Assembly: GCA_017539645.1 (NCBI GenBank)
Contig: JAFYCM010000069.1
Span: forward strand, 1-34,547
Direction of reading: 5' to 3'
DNA: 34,547 nucleotides
DNA from: Bacteroidales bacterium
Lineage (GTDB): Bacteria > Bacteroidota > Bacteroidia > Bacteroidales > Marinilabiliaceae
Below the pieces are notes generated by a model. The model saw only the letters and a program-made list of their open reading frames with translations. It was not told the origin of the DNA and ran no database searches. The translations under genes were made by a program, and so were the position numbers. Shown here in pieces: positions 7,740 to 16,625 of this stretch (its first letter is position 1; each line of letters opens with the position of its first letter).

Positions 7740-10700
7740 ATGCAACAATATAAAATAGGAATCGATGCGGGGTCTACGACGATAAAGTTCGTAGCAATAG
7801 ATTCTAATTCAAGCCAGGTAGTTTATAGTTCCTACGAACGCCACTATGCCGACATTCGCGCTTGCTTGGACCGACAGATAGCTGCGATGGCGGAAAAACT
7901 TGGTGCCGATGCTAAATATGCCGTATGCATAACAGGTTCGGCGGGCATTGGCCTTAGCGAACGAAGCGGTTTGCCTTTTGTTCAGGAGGTTTTGGCGGCT
8001 GGCAAAGTGATGAAATCCCTATCTCACACCGACTTTACGCAGATTGACCTCGGCGGTGAAGATGCCAAAATGGTGTTCTTCCGCAAAGGCAAAAGTCCAG
8101 ATATACGTATGAACGGCTCATGTGCAGGTGGCACGGGCGCCTTCATCGACCAAATGGCTACGCTGCTCAATATCTCGCCTAAAGAGATGAGCGATGCGGC
8201 TCTCAACTACAAACAACTTTATCCTATAGCTTCGCGTTGCGGCGTGTTTGCCAAGACCGATGTGCAGAATCTTCTCAGCCGCCGTCTCTCGTTGGCCGAC
8301 ATCTCTGCTTCAATTTTCAACGCAGTAGCCATGCAGACCATGACTACACTTGCGCGTGGTGCCGATATTATTACGCCTATACTATGTACGGGTGGCCCGC
8401 TGAACTTCCTTCCAGCGCTCCGCGATGCATTTGTGCGTGTGATGAAACTCAAGCCTGAAGACCTCATAGTTATGCCTAACGCTGAGGTGATTACGGCTCG
8501 TGGCGCGGCTCTTTCGGTGACGGCAGAACCCAACATGACCATCGAGGAGATTAGCCATGCTCTGCATAAAGATGTTATCACAGCAAGCGAACAATTCCTT
8601 TCGCCGCTCTTCACGTCTAAAGAAGCATACGCAGAATGGTCTAAGAATCTAAAAGTTAGACGTTTGCAATATGCCGAGATTGAGAAGGGAAAACACTACG
8701 AAGTTTTCTTAGGTATCGACTCGGGTTCTACCACCACGAAGTTCCTAATAACTGATATTGAGGGTAATATACTCTTCAAGTCGTACGCCAACAATGAGGG
8801 CAACCCGCTCAAGAAAGTTGCCGAGGCGCTTCAACTCTTCTACCACACGCTCGACACCATCGGTGCAACGGTGAAGTTCATCGGTTCGTGCGTTACTGGT
8901 TATGGTGAAGATCTGGTGAAAGCCGCGCTCAACCTCGATCACGGCATTGTGGAGACTATGGCGCACTTCAAAGCTGCTCACTACGTAGCCGCCGACGTGT
9001 CGTTCATTCTCGATATTGGTGGTCAGGATATAAAATCGATATTTATAAATAATGGTACGGTGTCGAACATCGAGCTCAACGAATCGTGCTCGTCGGGCTG
9101 CGGCTCGTTCTTGCAGAGTTTCGCTGGTATGCTCGATATGCCGCTAAGCGATTTTGCCCAAGCAGCTTGTGAAGCCCAGCATCCATGCGACCTTGGCACA
9201 CGATGCACCGTATTTATGAACTCGAAAGTAAAAGAGGCTCTCCGCCAAAATATAGAGCCAGGCGACATAGCTGCTGGCCTCGCTATTTCGGTGGTTAAGA
9301 ACTGTCTTTATAAAGTGCTAAAGCTTCAGAACCTCAATAAGTTAGGTAATGCTATAGTAGTGCAGGGTGGTACGTTCAAGAACCGCGCTGTGCTTCGCGC
9401 ACTAGAGATTCTATCGGGCAAAGAGGTACATACCACAGATGCACCTGAACTTATGGGCGCATACGGCGCTGCACTCTATGCCATCGACCAGTATAAGATA
9501 GACCAAAAGGCCTCGTCGTTCGTTGGTCGTGAGGTGCTCGAGACGCTTTCGAACATAAAGACTGACCACGTGCAGTGCAAAGGTTGTACGAACAACTGCC
9601 AAGTGGTGCGCTTCAAGTTCCCGAATGGTAACATGAGTTTTGCTGGCAATAAGTGCGAGCGCATTTTCCACAGCAAAACTAAGAGTGAGCATAGCGGTCA
9701 TAACCAAATAGAGGAGAAGTATAAGTACACATTCAGTTGTGTATCAGACGCAAATGTTGTGAATAGCGACAAACATACCATCGGTATTCCGCGCGTGCTG
9801 AATATGTTCGAGAACTTCCCGTTCTGGAATACACTCTTCACCGAATGTGGTTTCAACGTTGTTCTCTCCGACGAATCGAATACGGCGCTCTATCGCGGCG
9901 GCATCTTCTCTATAATGTCCGACAATATTTGCTTCCCTGCGAAGCTTACCAATGGCCATATTATGAACCTCATAGGCAAAGGTGTGGCGCGCATTTTCTA
10001 CCCGTTGGTAATAAAGGAGAGCAAGGAGCATGAGCACGACACCAACTGCTTCAACTGCCCTGTTGTCAGTGGCTATCCAGACGTTATTCGCTCGGCTGTA
10101 GACCCTGAGAATAAGCATGGTATCAAATTCGATACGCCAGTCGTTTCGTTCAAAGACGAGAAGGCGCTTTTCAATAGTTGTAAAAACTATTTGGAGACTC
10201 TCGGCGTAAGTAATAAAAAGATAAAACAAGCTGTGCGTAAGGCTGTTGAGAAGAAGCAAGAGACAAAGCAACATCTCATCGACACCGAACGCGCATTGCT
10301 CGACGATGCTATCAAGAGTGGCAAAATGCTCTTTGTGATGACCGGTCGTCCGTATCATATCGATCCGCTTATAAATCAGCGTGTTGCGCAGATTGTGACA
10401 GACCTTGGCGCCGACATTATCTCTGATGATGTGTTCCGCGAAGACACCGATGGCTGCCTCGAGATGAACTATATTTCGCAATGGACCTATCCGAACCGTG
10501 TGATTCATGCGGCTCACGGCGTAGCTAAATTGCCTGCAAATATTCAGCTCATTCAAATCAACTCGTTCGGTTGTGGTCCAGACAGTTTCTTGATGGACGA
10601 GGCATCGAACATACTCAATGCAGCAGGTAAGAACCACACCGTCATTCGTGTGGACGAGATTAGCTCGCCGGGCTCAGTGCGCTTGCGTTTGCGTTCGCTC

Positions 10701-12035
10701 ATCGAATCGCTACGCCAAAGTGCAGCAATGAACTTGCAGCATAATACGCACGAATATAAATCGCTGCACAACGCCTTCACACAGAAGGAGAAAGAGGAAC
10801 GCACTATTGTGGTGCCTTGGTTCAGCGATTCGCTTTCGCCAATGTTGCCTAACTACTTCGCTCGCCTCGGTTTCCGCTTGCAAAACTTGCCTAAATCCGA
10901 CGAACAGTCGATACAGATGGGCTTGAAGTACGGTCACAACGAGGTTTGCTACCCAGCAACCCTTGTGCTTGGCGACATCATGAAGTTCCTTACTGCTCAC
11001 CGCGCTGACCGCGATAAATATGTTGTAGGTATGACGCAAACCGGTGGTCAGTGCCGCGCTACCAACTATCTTGCGCTCATCAAGAATGCCATGATAACCG
11101 CTGGATTCTCCGATGTGCCCGTGCTCTCTATAAATACCGGTACGGCATACGGCAACGACCAGCCAGCCTTCACTGCCGATTGGAAGATTGCGCTTTCGCT
11201 TGCTATAAAGATTATCCACTTCTCAGAAGGCATTGCTGCAATGCAGCGCTCAATGGTCGTTCGTGAGAAAATTGCAGGTCAGTCGAAGGAGATTATGAAT
11301 CGCTATCTCGAGATGGGCAACAGACTTGTGGCAGAGATGCGAGAGAAGGAACTCATAAAACTGCTCGAAAAAGCTGTTGAGGAGTATAACAATATGGAAG
11401 TTCGCGATGTCAAACCGCACACAGTGGGCTTGGTTGGCGAGATATACATAAAATATAATACTTATGGTCAGCTACATCTCACTGAATGGCTGCAAAGTCG
11501 TGGTATTGAGGTGGTTGTGCCATCGCTGTTTAGCTTCCTTTTGCAGTCGTTCATCAACGACCCTGTAAATAATAAGAACAATATTGAGAATACCACCTTC
11601 ATGCAGCGCACCGTTACCGATTTCATACGTATGTATGTAGATAGCCGTGCGCACAAATGGGAGAAGGTGAAGAAGCAGTTCCGCTACTATCGCCCCGAAG
11701 GCAATATTTTCTCTATAGCTAAAGACGCATCGAATGTGCTTAACCTCGTGAACCAGTTTGGCGAAGGTTGGCTCATTGCTGGCGAAGTGATAGAGCTTAG
11801 CAAAATGGGCATCGACCGCGTTGTTTGTTTGCAACCATTCGGCTGTATTGCTAACCATATCGTGGCGCGAGGCATAGAAAACCGATTGAAGAAAATTTGT
11901 CCGTCAAGCAGTATGCTCTTCTTGGACATCGATTCGAGTGTTGCCAAAGTTAACCTCGAAAACCGCTTGCACTTCCTCGTCGACCAAATGGAAAATGAGG
12001 AACGCGAAAAGACTGAAGCTTCTGCCGCTTCATAA
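7740..12035 (+). CDS. Long acyl-CoA dehydratase activase-type protein (BadF/HgdC family, double ATPase, DUF2229)
   Basis: 1431 residues. Relatives of the first part (HgdC, BcrA/D) are ATP-driven [4Fe-4S] electron donors for 2-hydroxyacyl-CoA dehydratases or benzoyl-CoA reductases. Two ASKHA ATPase domains are visible, each opening with a phosphate loop: IGIDAGSTTIKF at 6-17 and GIDSGSTTTKF near 326. The first has the cluster cysteines C128 (NGSCAGGTGAF) and C167 (SRCGVF), matching HgdC spacing; the second repeats them (NESCSSGCGSF, GTRCTVF). A CKGCTNNC motif near 620 begins the DUF2229-like region, and the C-terminal part resembles dehydratase (HgdB/C-type) subunits with several conserved cysteines. 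No dehydratase or CoA-transferase gene is adjacent. The gene stands alone and ends at a strong terminator. The substrate cannot be inferred. Confidence 0.88.
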   Translation: MQQYKIGIDAGSTTIKFVAIDSNSSQVVYSSYERHYADIRACLDRQIAAMAEKLGADAKYAVCITGSAGIGLSERSGLPFVQEVLAAGKVMKSLSHTDFTQIDLGGEDAKMVFFRKGKSPDIRMNGSCAGGTGAFIDQMATLLNISPKEMSDAALNYKQLYPIASRCGVFAKTDVQNLLSRRLSLADISASIFNAVAMQTMTTLARGADIITPILCTGGPLNFLPALRDAFVRVMKLKPEDLIVMPNAEVITARGAALSVTAEPNMTIEEISHALHKDVITASEQFLSPLFTSKEAYAEWSKNLKVRRLQYAEIEKGKHYEVFLGIDSGSTTTKFLITDIEGNILFKSYANNEGNPLKKVAEALQLFYHTLDTIGATVKFIGSCVTGYGEDLVKAALNLDHGIVETMAHFKAAHYVAADVSFILDIGGQDIKSIFINNGTVSNIELNESCSSGCGSFLQSFAGMLDMPLSDFAQAACEAQHPCDLGTRCTVFMNSKVKEALRQNIEPGDIAAGLAISVVKNCLYKVLKLQNLNKLGNAIVVQGGTFKNRAVLRALEILSGKEVHTTDAPELMGAYGAALYAIDQYKIDQKASSFVGREVLETLSNIKTDHVQCKGCTNNCQVVRFKFPNGNMSFAGNKCERIFHSKTKSEHSGHNQIEEKYKYTFSCVSDANVVNSDKHTIGIPRVLNMFENFPFWNTLFTECGFNVVLSDESNTALYRGGIFSIMSDNICFPAKLTNGHIMNLIGKGVARIFYPLVIKESKEHEHDTNCFNCPVVSGYPDVIRSAVDPENKHGIKFDTPVVSFKDEKALFNSCKNYLETLGVSNKKIKQAVRKAVEKKQETKQHLIDTERALLDDAIKSGKMLFVMTGRPYHIDPLINQRVAQIVTDLGADIISDDVFREDTDGCLEMNYISQWTYPNRVIHAAHGVAKLPANIQLIQINSFGCGPDSFLMDEASNILNAAGKNHTVIRVDEISSPGSVRLRLRSLIESLRQSAAMNLQHNTHEYKSLHNAFTQKEKEERTIVVPWFSDSLSPMLPNYFARLGFRLQNLPKSDEQSIQMGLKYGHNEVCYPATLVLGDIMKFLTAHRADRDKYVVGMTQTGGQCRATNYLALIKNAMITAGFSDVPVLSINTGTAYGNDQPAFTADWKIALSLAIKIIHFSEGIAAMQRSMVVREKIAGQSKEIMNRYLEMGNRLVAEMREKELIKLLEKAVEEYNNMEVRDVKPHTVGLVGEIYIKYNTYGQLHLTEWLQSRGIEVVVPSLFSFLLQSFINDPVNNKNNIENTTFMQRTVTDFIRMYVDSRAHKWEKVKKQFRYYRPEGNIFSIAKDASNVLNLVNQFGEGWLIAGEVIELSKMGIDRVVCLQPFGCIANHIVARGIENRLKKICPSSSMLFLDIDSSVAKVNLENRLHFLVDQMENEEREKTEASAAS

Positions 12036-12060
12036 TAGAATTTGAATGATATAAAGGAAC

Positions 12061-12101
12061 GAGAGAGGCTTCCCACAGCGGAAAGTCTCTCTCTGTTTTT
12101 T
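12061..12101 (+). terminator. Rho-independent terminator after the activase gene
   Basis: AGAGAGGCTT (12062-12071) pairs with AAGTCTCTCT (one G-U pair) and is followed by TCTGTTTTTTA. Position and shape are those of an intrinsic terminator. Confidence 0.8.
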
Positions 12102-12151
12102 ATGTATATATATAAATAGTTAGCGAATGTTAATTTGTGCTTTTTGAATAC

Positions 12152-12159
12152 TATTTTTG
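12152..12159 (+). promoter_or_regulatory. -7 box TATTTTTG for the membrane-protein pair
   Basis: Exact match to TAnnTTTG, 28 bp before the ATG at 12188. The region is AT-rich throughout, which weakens the call. Confidence 0.4.
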
Positions 12160-12187
12160 CATGCTCGCATTTGAGTAACAGACTAAT

Positions 12188-12601
12188 ATGAAGATTTTCA
12201 ATAAACAATTTCGAGAGAACAAAGAGCTCCGAGTAATAGTTTATATAGCTTGTGGAATTGGAATTATCTGGATGGTTACAATGCTTCAGAACCAATTCTT
12301 TTTTGAGAAAAAGGAGTTTGTTCCATACTCAGCTAAAGTCGTTTCGTATCATACAGACAAAATACCGCATGGAGAAGTATACTATCAGCGTATAAAACTT
12401 GACAATAATAGCCGTATTATTGCCAATGGTTTCTCTGCGGTAATAGATAAAGAAAAAACTTGGCTTATAAATTACGTGGCTATTGGAGACAGCATAGTAT
12501 GTGATTCAACAGACAATATTATTTACATACATCGGGCAGGAGCTGAGACTTTTCGGCTTGTCTATAGCCCCGTACGATTTCAAATAATGGCTGAATTATG
12601 A
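12188..12601 (+). CDS. Hypothetical single-pass membrane protein
   Basis: 137 residues, not recognised. A short basic N terminus is followed by one hydrophobic segment (about 15-36, VIVYIACGIGIIWMV) and then a soluble, beta-rich portion that would face the periplasm. There is no cysteine for lipidation and no enzymatic motif. Its last bases overlap the next gene (ATGA at 12598-12601), so translation is likely coupled. Base composition is clearly more AT-rich than the flanking activase and peptidase genes, which could mean acquisition or simply weak codon selection. Confidence 0.65.
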   Translation: MKIFNKQFRENKELRVIVYIACGIGIIWMVTMLQNQFFFEKKEFVPYSAKVVSYHTDKIPHGEVYYQRIKLDNNSRIIANGFSAVIDKEKTWLINYVAIGDSIVCDSTDNIIYIHRAGAETFRLVYSPVRFQIMAEL

Positions 12602-13269
12602 CTCACAACAAACTGATTAGGTATGAACTTATAGCATTGATTATTGTTGTGCTATGGTTTATTATAGGGTTTGATACTCTACAAATACTTGCTTACGGAA
12701 TAGTCTTGTTTGGCTGCGTATCAGATCTAATGATTAATCGTAAAACGAATAACATCCTCTTTTGTAGCAGACTAGATGCTATCGGCTTACTTATGTGTGG
12801 TTGCTGTTTGTCCTTTTTCTCGGTTGGTGCCTACCAATTTGTTTGTATGACAGCTATTTATGCGAGTGTTGTTGTGGCTTGTATATCGATGTTACTGAGC
12901 ATCATTCAGAAGATAGATCTCAAGAATGCTTGGTGTGTTGGATTAGGAATCTCTATTACTAAGCACATTTTTAGAGACGGCGGTGCAATTCCATATATTC
13001 AAGTGCTCTTTGCGCTATTAATCTCATTCCCTCAATTTGGTCACTACAGATATTATAAAGAGGTAAAATATGATAGCGTTTCAAATAGTTATAAGGCATG
13101 GATATGCGATGGAGAACGAATAGAGAAGCTTTATTATGAGCCAACAAATAATTGTTATGTTTCTGAAGTAACAAAAGGAGACACTTGCATAACAATATAC
13201 TGGTCATATTGGAGTTCTGATTCTCAAACGATTGGTTCGGCTGATACAATTGTTGCTCGACATAAATGA
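12598..13269 (+). CDS. Hypothetical polytopic membrane protein
   Basis: 223 residues, not recognised. Four or five hydrophobic segments occupy roughly residues 8-150 (for example LIALIIVVLWFIIGF and AIGLLMCGCCLSFFSVGA), followed by a hydrophilic Tyr/Trp-rich tail of about 70 residues. It overlaps the preceding gene by 4 bp, arguing that the two products act together. A terminator hairpin follows. Like its partner it is AT-rich relative to its neighbours. No function is proposed. Confidence 0.65.
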   Translation: MTHNKLIRYELIALIIVVLWFIIGFDTLQILAYGIVLFGCVSDLMINRKTNNILFCSRLDAIGLLMCGCCLSFFSVGAYQFVCMTAIYASVVVACISMLLSIIQKIDLKNAWCVGLGISITKHIFRDGGAIPYIQVLFALLISFPQFGHYRYYKEVKYDSVSNSYKAWICDGERIEKLYYEPTNNCYVSEVTKGDTCITIYWSYWSSDSQTIGSADTIVARHK

Positions 13270-13309
13270 ATATAGCATAGCCACAAGTATCGGCGGTGTA
13301 AATAAAACA

Positions 13310-13344
13310 ACAAGAGTGGGATTCCTCACTATTCTCTTGTTTTT
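13310..13344 (+). terminator. Intrinsic terminator after the membrane-protein pair
   Basis: ACAAGAG (13310-13316) pairs with CTCTTGT (13334-13340) and runs into TTTT. Inner bases can extend the stem. Confidence 0.7.
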
Positions 13345-13460
13345 AGATACTTACATGCTACTTTCGGCTTCATTTTTTTGTAACTTCGTTCTCGTTACTC
13401 AATAACAATATGGTCATATATACATACACAACACTCCATAAAACACTAATAAACAGAGTA

Positions 13461-14393
13461 ATGAAAAACATCATAATATCATTCATATCAATATTATCTG
13501 CACTCTTGTTATGCACATCGTGTAGCGCACAAATGAGTGGCGACAAAACCACAACGGTAGAGGCCTCAGAGATTGTAAAACGCATCAAAAACGGTAAACC
13601 AGTCAACTATACCAACGTACATATAGTAGGAGCAATCGACCTAAGTCAAATAGCAAACAAAAACTCAACTTCAGCATATATAAATTGCGAAATAACATTC
13701 GACGGGTGCGTATTCGAAGACGACTTTTCTGCCTTCACGTCAAGCAATAACCAATTGATTTATAGCATATTTATGCGCAACATATCATTTCGCAATTGCA
13801 CATTTCTCAAGAATGTCTCATTTCGCCAAGCACAATGTGCTTTTAGGCTCGATTTTGAGGATTGCCACATGAAAGGCGAGAGCGATTTTTGCGCAGTGAG
13901 TGCCAATGGTGCTTCGTTTAGCGGCACTTCGTTCGATGGAGCTGCACTCTTTGTTAGCGCTACGTTCAATCAGCGAACCACGTTTGCAAAGGCTAAGTTT
14001 GCGCAAGAGGCTAATTTCCAATATTGTCACTTTGGCAACATAGTTAGCTTCACCGATGCGCGTTTCGGTGGCTACGTCGACCTCTCGAATGCCTACGCCA
14101 ATGCGCTGTGCGACTTCACGAATGCTAATTTCGGTGCACGCGTAGCTATGCTCAACGCGGCATACATAGGTCAACTAAAAATGGCCAAGTGCGTTTTTGC
14201 CGACAATCTTAGCATAACACAATGTAAAATGCTGAGTGGTATAAACTTAACTAATGCGCAGGTTGATAAAATTTTTGAATTTTCGGACAATATTTTGGGC
14301 GTTGTACCCAATTTTTCAGAGCTTCACAGAGGCGAACAAAGTCACTGCGATATAAATAATAATAGAAGTCTACAACAGATTAATATTCAGTAA
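13461..14393 (+). CDS. Pentapeptide-repeat-like lipoprotein
   Basis: 310 residues from the ATG at 13461. An upstream ATG at 13410 is in frame but would place 17 residues before the signal peptide, so the internal start is preferred. The signal peptide (2-20) ends in a lipobox with C21 (LCTSC). From about residue 55 to 270 the chain shows repeated five-residue periods with a central Phe/Leu, such as CTFLKNVSF, ASFSGTSFDGAALF and CDFTNANF, typical of pentapeptide-repeat beta-helices. The role is unknown; a surface or periplasmic scaffold is plausible. The papain-like peptidase lipoprotein gene begins 9 bp downstream, so co-expression is likely. Confidence 0.75.
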   Translation: MKNIIISFISILSALLLCTSCSAQMSGDKTTTVEASEIVKRIKNGKPVNYTNVHIVGAIDLSQIANKNSTSAYINCEITFDGCVFEDDFSAFTSSNNQLIYSIFMRNISFRNCTFLKNVSFRQAQCAFRLDFEDCHMKGESDFCAVSANGASFSGTSFDGAALFVSATFNQRTTFAKAKFAQEANFQYCHFGNIVSFTDARFGGYVDLSNAYANALCDFTNANFGARVAMLNAAYIGQLKMAKCVFADNLSITQCKMLSGINLTNAQVDKIFEFSDNILGVVPNFSELHRGEQSHCDINNNRSLQQINIQ

Positions 14394-14402
14394 TATACAT
14401 AT

Positions 14403-16178
14403 ATGAAAACACGAATTAGAAGTTTTGCTTTTGCTATTTGCGTAGGTCTAACATTTTCGGCCTGCAACGAGGACACTCTCAACACTGTGCTCGAAATAAT
14501 TGGCGCAGTTTTGGCTGAAGATGGCACTACCACTATTGCTACCGACGATGGTACTTACCTTGGTTGGCTCGGCGACGAAGAAGACCCAGAGACTATCGAG
14601 GACGACATTGACCTCAACAATGTAAATAATGATATTACTGGTGAGTTGCCAACGAAGGTCGACCTTTCGAAAAACTTACCAAAAGTTGGTGACCAAGGCG
14701 AATATGGTACATGTGTAGCGTGGGCTACAGCGTACAACTGCCGCACATGGCTTTATGCTAAATCTAAAGGGTTGAAAACGAGCCAACTGAATGATGCTAA
14801 CACATTTTCGCCAGCCGATGTATTTATGGCTATATCTAATGATGATAAGGGCAAAAATTGCGGCGGCACGAATATCCGCTATGCATTCGATGTGATGCAG
14901 ACTCGCGGTGTAGCTACTCAGGCTGAAGTGCCATACACTAAAGATATGTGCTCGTGTTCGCCTTCAGCATCGGCAACTTCGTCGGCGAATAACTATAAGA
15001 TAAAGGCCTATCGCGAGATAAATATCAAAGACGTAAATACCGTAAAACGTTACTTGGCTAACGGCCGTTTGGTGGTTTTCGGTGCGAAACTTGGCGATGA
15101 ATTTATGTATACAAACGATGCCACCGTGCTTACCAAACAGACTTCATTCAAGTCGACCGGTCAACATGGCTATCACGCTATTGTTTGCTGTGGCTACGAC
15201 GATAACAAAGGCGCTCATGGTGCGTTCCGCGTGGTGAATTCTTGGGGTTCGTCGTGGGGCGACAGTGGCTACATCTGGGTTGATTACAACTTCTTTTGCG
15301 GCGGCGAGTTTGCCTACACAGGCTTCGTTGCATACGGTTTGGACGAGGAGATTGTAGTTGACGAGACCGAAAATACAGTAACAAATACCTCGGAAGGTTA
15401 CGACCTCGTGCCACTTACGCTAAATGATGTCGACTACGACGAGCCATCTGACCCAGATTCTGATGACCCAACGTGGCGTTCTATTGTATATAATGTGTAC
15501 AATGCTGGTTCACAGACTATAACGCCTAAAAATCCGTGGGGTATCATATATGTACTTTATGATGCATACAAAGCAAATGATTACCAAGTTTTACTTGTTG
15601 ACCTCTATACAGACGTGTTTGGTAAGTACACCAACCCAGACACAGGCAAAGAACAAAACTACAACCCTAATTGGGACGAAAATGTGGCTAAGGAGATGCT
15701 TGGCGTATCGGCTCAAGGTTACTGCTGGAGCAACGTTGATGTGGCTGGTGGAGAGAGCGTTTCGCACGCTGTATACGGCAACGATAGCCCATTTGAGTGG
15801 GGCTACAAAATGCCAGATGTCACAGGTTCGTACTATTTAGTTATGATTACCGATGCATTCAGCACTATTGCCGAAGACAATGAGGATAATAATTACTACT
15901 TCCTAACCACAAGCAATGGCAAACCGTTGGAAATAAAGAATGGAGTTATTACAAGTACTATAGGAAATAATAAGTCGGCTAAGATTCGCACCAGCGGCGA
16001 GTCTCCATCGCCAACGGCTGTGACACCCGAAGCGCCTAATACCTACACTCCGAAAGAGATTTCAGCAATGATAAGGGCACATCGTCGTTCGGGAGAACTC
16101 AAGAGCAAAGCTCTCAAGTGGTGCGAAAGCGAAGACGGGAAGGCTGTTCTTGCAAAGAAGAGAAAACAAGTAAATTGA
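14403..16178 (+). CDS. Papain-like (C1A) cysteine peptidase lipoprotein with C-terminal CARDB-like region
   Basis: 591 residues. The lipoprotein signal has a lipobox at FSAC (C21). An acidic linker (about 40-80) precedes a C1A peptidase core with a complete active site: Q99 and C104 in GDQGEYGTCVAWA, H258 in GYHAIVCCGY, and N279 in VVNSWGSSWGDSGY. There is no recognisable inhibitory prodomain. Residues about 330-520 look like a beta-sandwich of CARDB type (LVPLTLND, EDNEDNNYY), probably for protein or glycan binding. A basic tail follows. The lipid anchor implies envelope location and proteolysis of extracellular or periplasmic substrates. The stop codon lies in the first unit of a heptamer repeat. 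Peptidase assignment is firm; substrate and export route are unknown. Confidence 0.88.
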   Translation: MKTRIRSFAFAICVGLTFSACNEDTLNTVLEIIGAVLAEDGTTTIATDDGTYLGWLGDEEDPETIEDDIDLNNVNNDITGELPTKVDLSKNLPKVGDQGEYGTCVAWATAYNCRTWLYAKSKGLKTSQLNDANTFSPADVFMAISNDDKGKNCGGTNIRYAFDVMQTRGVATQAEVPYTKDMCSCSPSASATSSANNYKIKAYREINIKDVNTVKRYLANGRLVVFGAKLGDEFMYTNDATVLTKQTSFKSTGQHGYHAIVCCGYDDNKGAHGAFRVVNSWGSSWGDSGYIWVDYNFFCGGEFAYTGFVAYGLDEEIVVDETENTVTNTSEGYDLVPLTLNDVDYDEPSDPDSDDPTWRSIVYNVYNAGSQTITPKNPWGIIYVLYDAYKANDYQVLLVDLYTDVFGKYTNPDTGKEQNYNPNWDENVAKEMLGVSAQGYCWSNVDVAGGESVSHAVYGNDSPFEWGYKMPDVTGSYYLVMITDAFSTIAEDNEDNNYYFLTTSNGKPLEIKNGVITSTIGNNKSAKIRTSGESPSPTAVTPEAPNTYTPKEISAMIRAHRRSGELKSKALKWCESEDGKAVLAKKRKQVN

Positions 16179-16230
16179 AAATTGAAAATTGAAAGTTGAA
16201 AATTGAAAAGCTGGAAATTGGGAATTGAAA
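16174..16230 (+). repeat. Tandem 7-bp repeat ATTGAAA
   Basis: Five near-perfect units run from 16174 to 16208 (the fourth is GTTGAAA), followed by decayed units to about 16230. The peptidase stop TGA is inside the first unit. The same heptamer occurs at 1-21 on the opposite strand, again at a gene's 3' end. Confidence 0.85.
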
Positions 16231-16266
16231 TACTTATAACAAAAAACTTATAATCTTATAATTACC

Positions 16267-16533
16267 ATGAAACGTATATATCAGATAGCGGCTCTCGCAG
16301 TTTCGGCGTTGTTGTTTACGGCTTGTGTAGCGAGCACGCCCGCAGTGCATACTAAGACAAAAACTACAACGACTACTACCACAACAAAGACGACGAGTAC
16401 AACAAAATCAACCACAACAGACAATAAAGCGGCTGCTGCGTCCTCTACGCAGACCAATACAGATGCCCAGAAAGCTGGTCAAGCAACTTCGACTGGCACA
16501 ACATCCAAAGGCCGCAAAAGTAGCGCGAAATAG
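16267..16533 (+). CDS. Small Thr/Ser/Lys-rich lipoprotein
   Basis: 88 residues. The signal peptide ends in lipobox FTAC (C20). The remainder is low-complexity Thr, Lys, Ser and Ala, with eight consecutive threonines, and is surely disordered; such tails are candidates for O-glycosylation, although no Bacteroidetes D-(S/T)-hydrophobic site stands out. It lies 88 bp after the peptidase gene, separated by the heptamer repeat, and is closed by a strong terminator. No function is proposed. Confidence 0.65.
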   Translation: MKRIYQIAALAVSALLFTACVASTPAVHTKTKTTTTTTTTKTTSTTKSTTTDNKAAAASSTQTNTDAQKAGQATSTGTTSKGRKSSAK

Positions 16534-16557
16534 GTTGATAGTTAGCACTATAAAATC

Positions 16558-16591
16558 AAAAAGCACAGAAGCGAAAACTTCTGTGCTTTTT
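16558..16591. terminator. Bidirectional intrinsic terminator between convergent genes
   Basis: AAAAGCACAGAAG and CTTCTGTGCTTTT form a perfect long stem with a GCGAAAA-type loop. A-tract before and T-tract after allow function on both strands, suiting its position between the Thr-rich lipoprotein and the convergent MBL-fold gene. Confidence 0.88.
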
Positions 16592-16625
16592 ATGTATAAG
16601 TACTTACGATTTTAGAACTAATAAC

